Notes under the pieces: generated by a model | The model's input: the letters and a program-made list of their open reading frames with translations, nothing else | Told to the model about the DNA's origin: nothing | Databases searched by the model: none | DNA from: Desulfobia sp. | Lineage (GTDB): Bacteria > Desulfobacterota > Desulfobulbia > Desulfobulbales > SURF-16 | Length of the DNA stretch: 7,148 nt | Assembly (NCBI GenBank): GCA_030608985.1 | Contig: JAUWDC010000052.1 | Span: 1-7,148 of the forward strand | Direction: 5' to 3' | Shown: piece by piece, positions 6,079 through 7,148 of the stretch | Layout of the letters: the number at the start of each line of letters is the position of its first letter | How positions within the stretch are numbered: the first letter of the stretch is position 1 | Made by a program: the position numbers and the translations under genes

Positions 6079-7148
6079 ATGAAACTCAAAGTCAGCAAAA
6101 ATATTGAAACGCTTATTCCCTACCCTCCAGGAAAACCCCTCAAAGAGCTGGAAAGAGAATACGGTATACGTGATTCAATCAAAATGGCCTCTAATGAGAA
6201 CTCCTTAGGCCCCTCAGCAAAAGCTGTTGAGGCAATTAGCAAGGCCCTTGGCACCCTGCATCGCTATCCAGATGGAAGCTGTTATTATCTTGCCCAGGCA
6301 TTGGCAGCTAAAATTGGTATCAAGACGGAAGAACTGGTCTTTGGCAATGGTTCCAATGAAATAATAGAGTTGCTGGTGGGAGCCTTTGTTGCCCCTGGAG
6401 ATGAAGTGATCAGTAGTCATCCCTCATTTCTCGTCTACCAGACAATGGTTCAGGCCCGTGATGGCATCAACCGAGTGGTTCCCTTAAAAGATATGCATCA
6501 TGACCTGGATGAAATCAGTGCCCAGGTGACACCAAAAACCAAACTTATTTTTCTAGATAACCCCAACAATCCCACCGGCACTGTTTTTAAAAGTAACGCT
6601 TTTGAAAAATTCTTATCCACACTCCCGGAATCTGTAATTGTAGTGCTTGATGAGGCCTATGTCGATTTTGTTGAGAGCTCTCAGCGTCTTGATATGACTT
6701 CCTATCTTCACGGAGAGAACCCTGTTGTCGGATTACGAACATTTTCCAAAGCATATGGCTTAGCAGGTTTACGGGTTGGATATGGAATCATGCCAAAAGA
6801 AATTGCCTCTTACCTCCATAGGGTTCGCCAGCCATTCAATGTTAATGAACTGGCACAGGTCGGGGCTCTTGCCTGCCTGGAGGATGAAGACCACTATAGA
6901 CGGACCCTCACCATGGCCAGGGAAGGTATTGCCTGGCTCACCACAGAAATTGAAAAACTTGGCTGCCGTACCTTTCCTACACAGACAAATTTTTTCCTGG
7001 TGGACATACAGTCTGACTGCAAAAAATTGTATGAATCCATGCTCCACAAAGGTGTTATTATCCGACCAATGAGTGCCTATGGTTTTCCAACCTATATCAG
7101 GATTACAGTGGGAACTAATGCAGAAAATGAGCGATTGCTGCATGCTCT
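6079..7148 (+). CDS. hisC: Histidinol-phosphate aminotransferase (3' end outside window)
   Basis: 356 codons are present and the frame runs off the right edge, probably only a few residues short of the end. HisC is a cytoplasmic PLP-dependent class II aminotransferase that interconverts imidazole acetol phosphate and histidinol phosphate using glutamate. Landmarks: KMASNENSLGPS (35-46), RYPDGSCYYLAQALA (62-76), FGNGSNEIIELL (88-99), NPNNPTGT (161-168) with N164, VVLDEAYVDF (188-197) with D191 and Y194, the PLP-lysine motif RTFSKAYGLAGLRVGYG with K224, RQPFNVN (250-256), and YIRITVGT with R341 as the likely carboxylate-binding arginine. The ATG at 6079 is the only plausible start: an in-frame stop lies at 6043 and no other start codon lies between. 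No Shine-Dalgarno is visible in the 17-base gap after gatA. Other class II aminotransferases (aromatic, for example) are possible, but the RQPFNVN region favours HisC. Confidence 0.92.
   Translation, partial: MKLKVSKNIETLIPYPPGKPLKELEREYGIRDSIKMASNENSLGPSAKAVEAISKALGTLHRYPDGSCYYLAQALAAKIGIKTEELVFGNGSNEIIELLVGAFVAPGDEVISSHPSFLVYQTMVQARDGINRVVPLKDMHHDLDEISAQVTPKTKLIFLDNPNNPTGTVFKSNAFEKFLSTLPESVIVVLDEAYVDFVESSQRLDMTSYLHGENPVVGLRTFSKAYGLAGLRVGYGIMPKEIASYLHRVRQPFNVNELAQVGALACLEDEDHYRRTLTMAREGIAWLTTEIEKLGCRTFPTQTNFFLVDIQSDCKKLYESMLHKGVIIRPMSAYGFPTYIRITVGTNAENERLLHA

Noticed and set aside
1..7148. An undescribed defence, mobile or biosynthetic system
   Set aside because: All eight genes belong to known families with intact motifs. 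There is no transposase, integrase, CRISPR array, reverse transcriptase or cluster of unknown proteins. The only unexplained sequence is the gatC-gatA spacer, reported separately.

Overview
The window is a compact stretch of bacterial chromosome with eight protein genes, all on the + strand. The first (RNase R) and last (HisC) run off the window edges. I see no rRNA, tRNA, CRISPR array, transposase, phage or plasmid gene. The proteins are typical Gram-negative housekeeping types. From remembered gene neighbourhoods, rnr-trmJ-formyl-THF ligase and gatC-gatA-hisC on one strand suggest a deltaproteobacterium (Desulfobacterota, sulfate-reducer-like). That placement is an inference I cannot test here.

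Layout. Positions 2-595 hold the C-terminal part of ribonuclease R. It overlaps by one base (TAATG) a TrmJ-type tRNA 2'-O-methyltransferase (595-1350), which overlaps by four bases (ATGA) a 5-formyltetrahydrofolate cyclo-ligase (1347-1934). After 25 bases and a strong ribosome binding site comes a class II-like histone-deacetylase-family amidohydrolase (1960-3003). Ten bases later starts a two-domain response regulator (REC + HD-GYP, 3014-4090), a likely cyclic-di-GMP phosphodiesterase. Five bases after it comes gatC (4096-4380). These six genes have no internal space for a terminator and look like one transcription unit whose promoter lies before the window.

The only sizeable gap, 4381-4603, separates gatC from gatA. 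It is structured: an imperfect palindrome of about 59 bases (4416-4474), a second short hairpin (4514-4533), a heptanucleotide tandem repeat with consensus TCCGAAA (4561-4595), and then the gatA ribosome binding site. It looks like a small interspersed repeat inserted into the gat operon, or a structured leader of gatA. gatA (4604-6061) is followed after 17 bases by hisC (6079 to the edge).

Function. RNase R and TrmJ act on RNA. The cyclo-ligase recycles folate. GatC and GatA are two of the three subunits of the tRNA-dependent amidotransferase; gatB is not in the window. HisC belongs to histidine synthesis. The deacetylase-like enzyme and the HD-GYP regulator are the two genes with a possible signalling role, and their close coupling is the most interesting protein-level feature. 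I found no convincing evidence of an undescribed multi-gene system. The most unexplained sequence is the gatC-gatA spacer.
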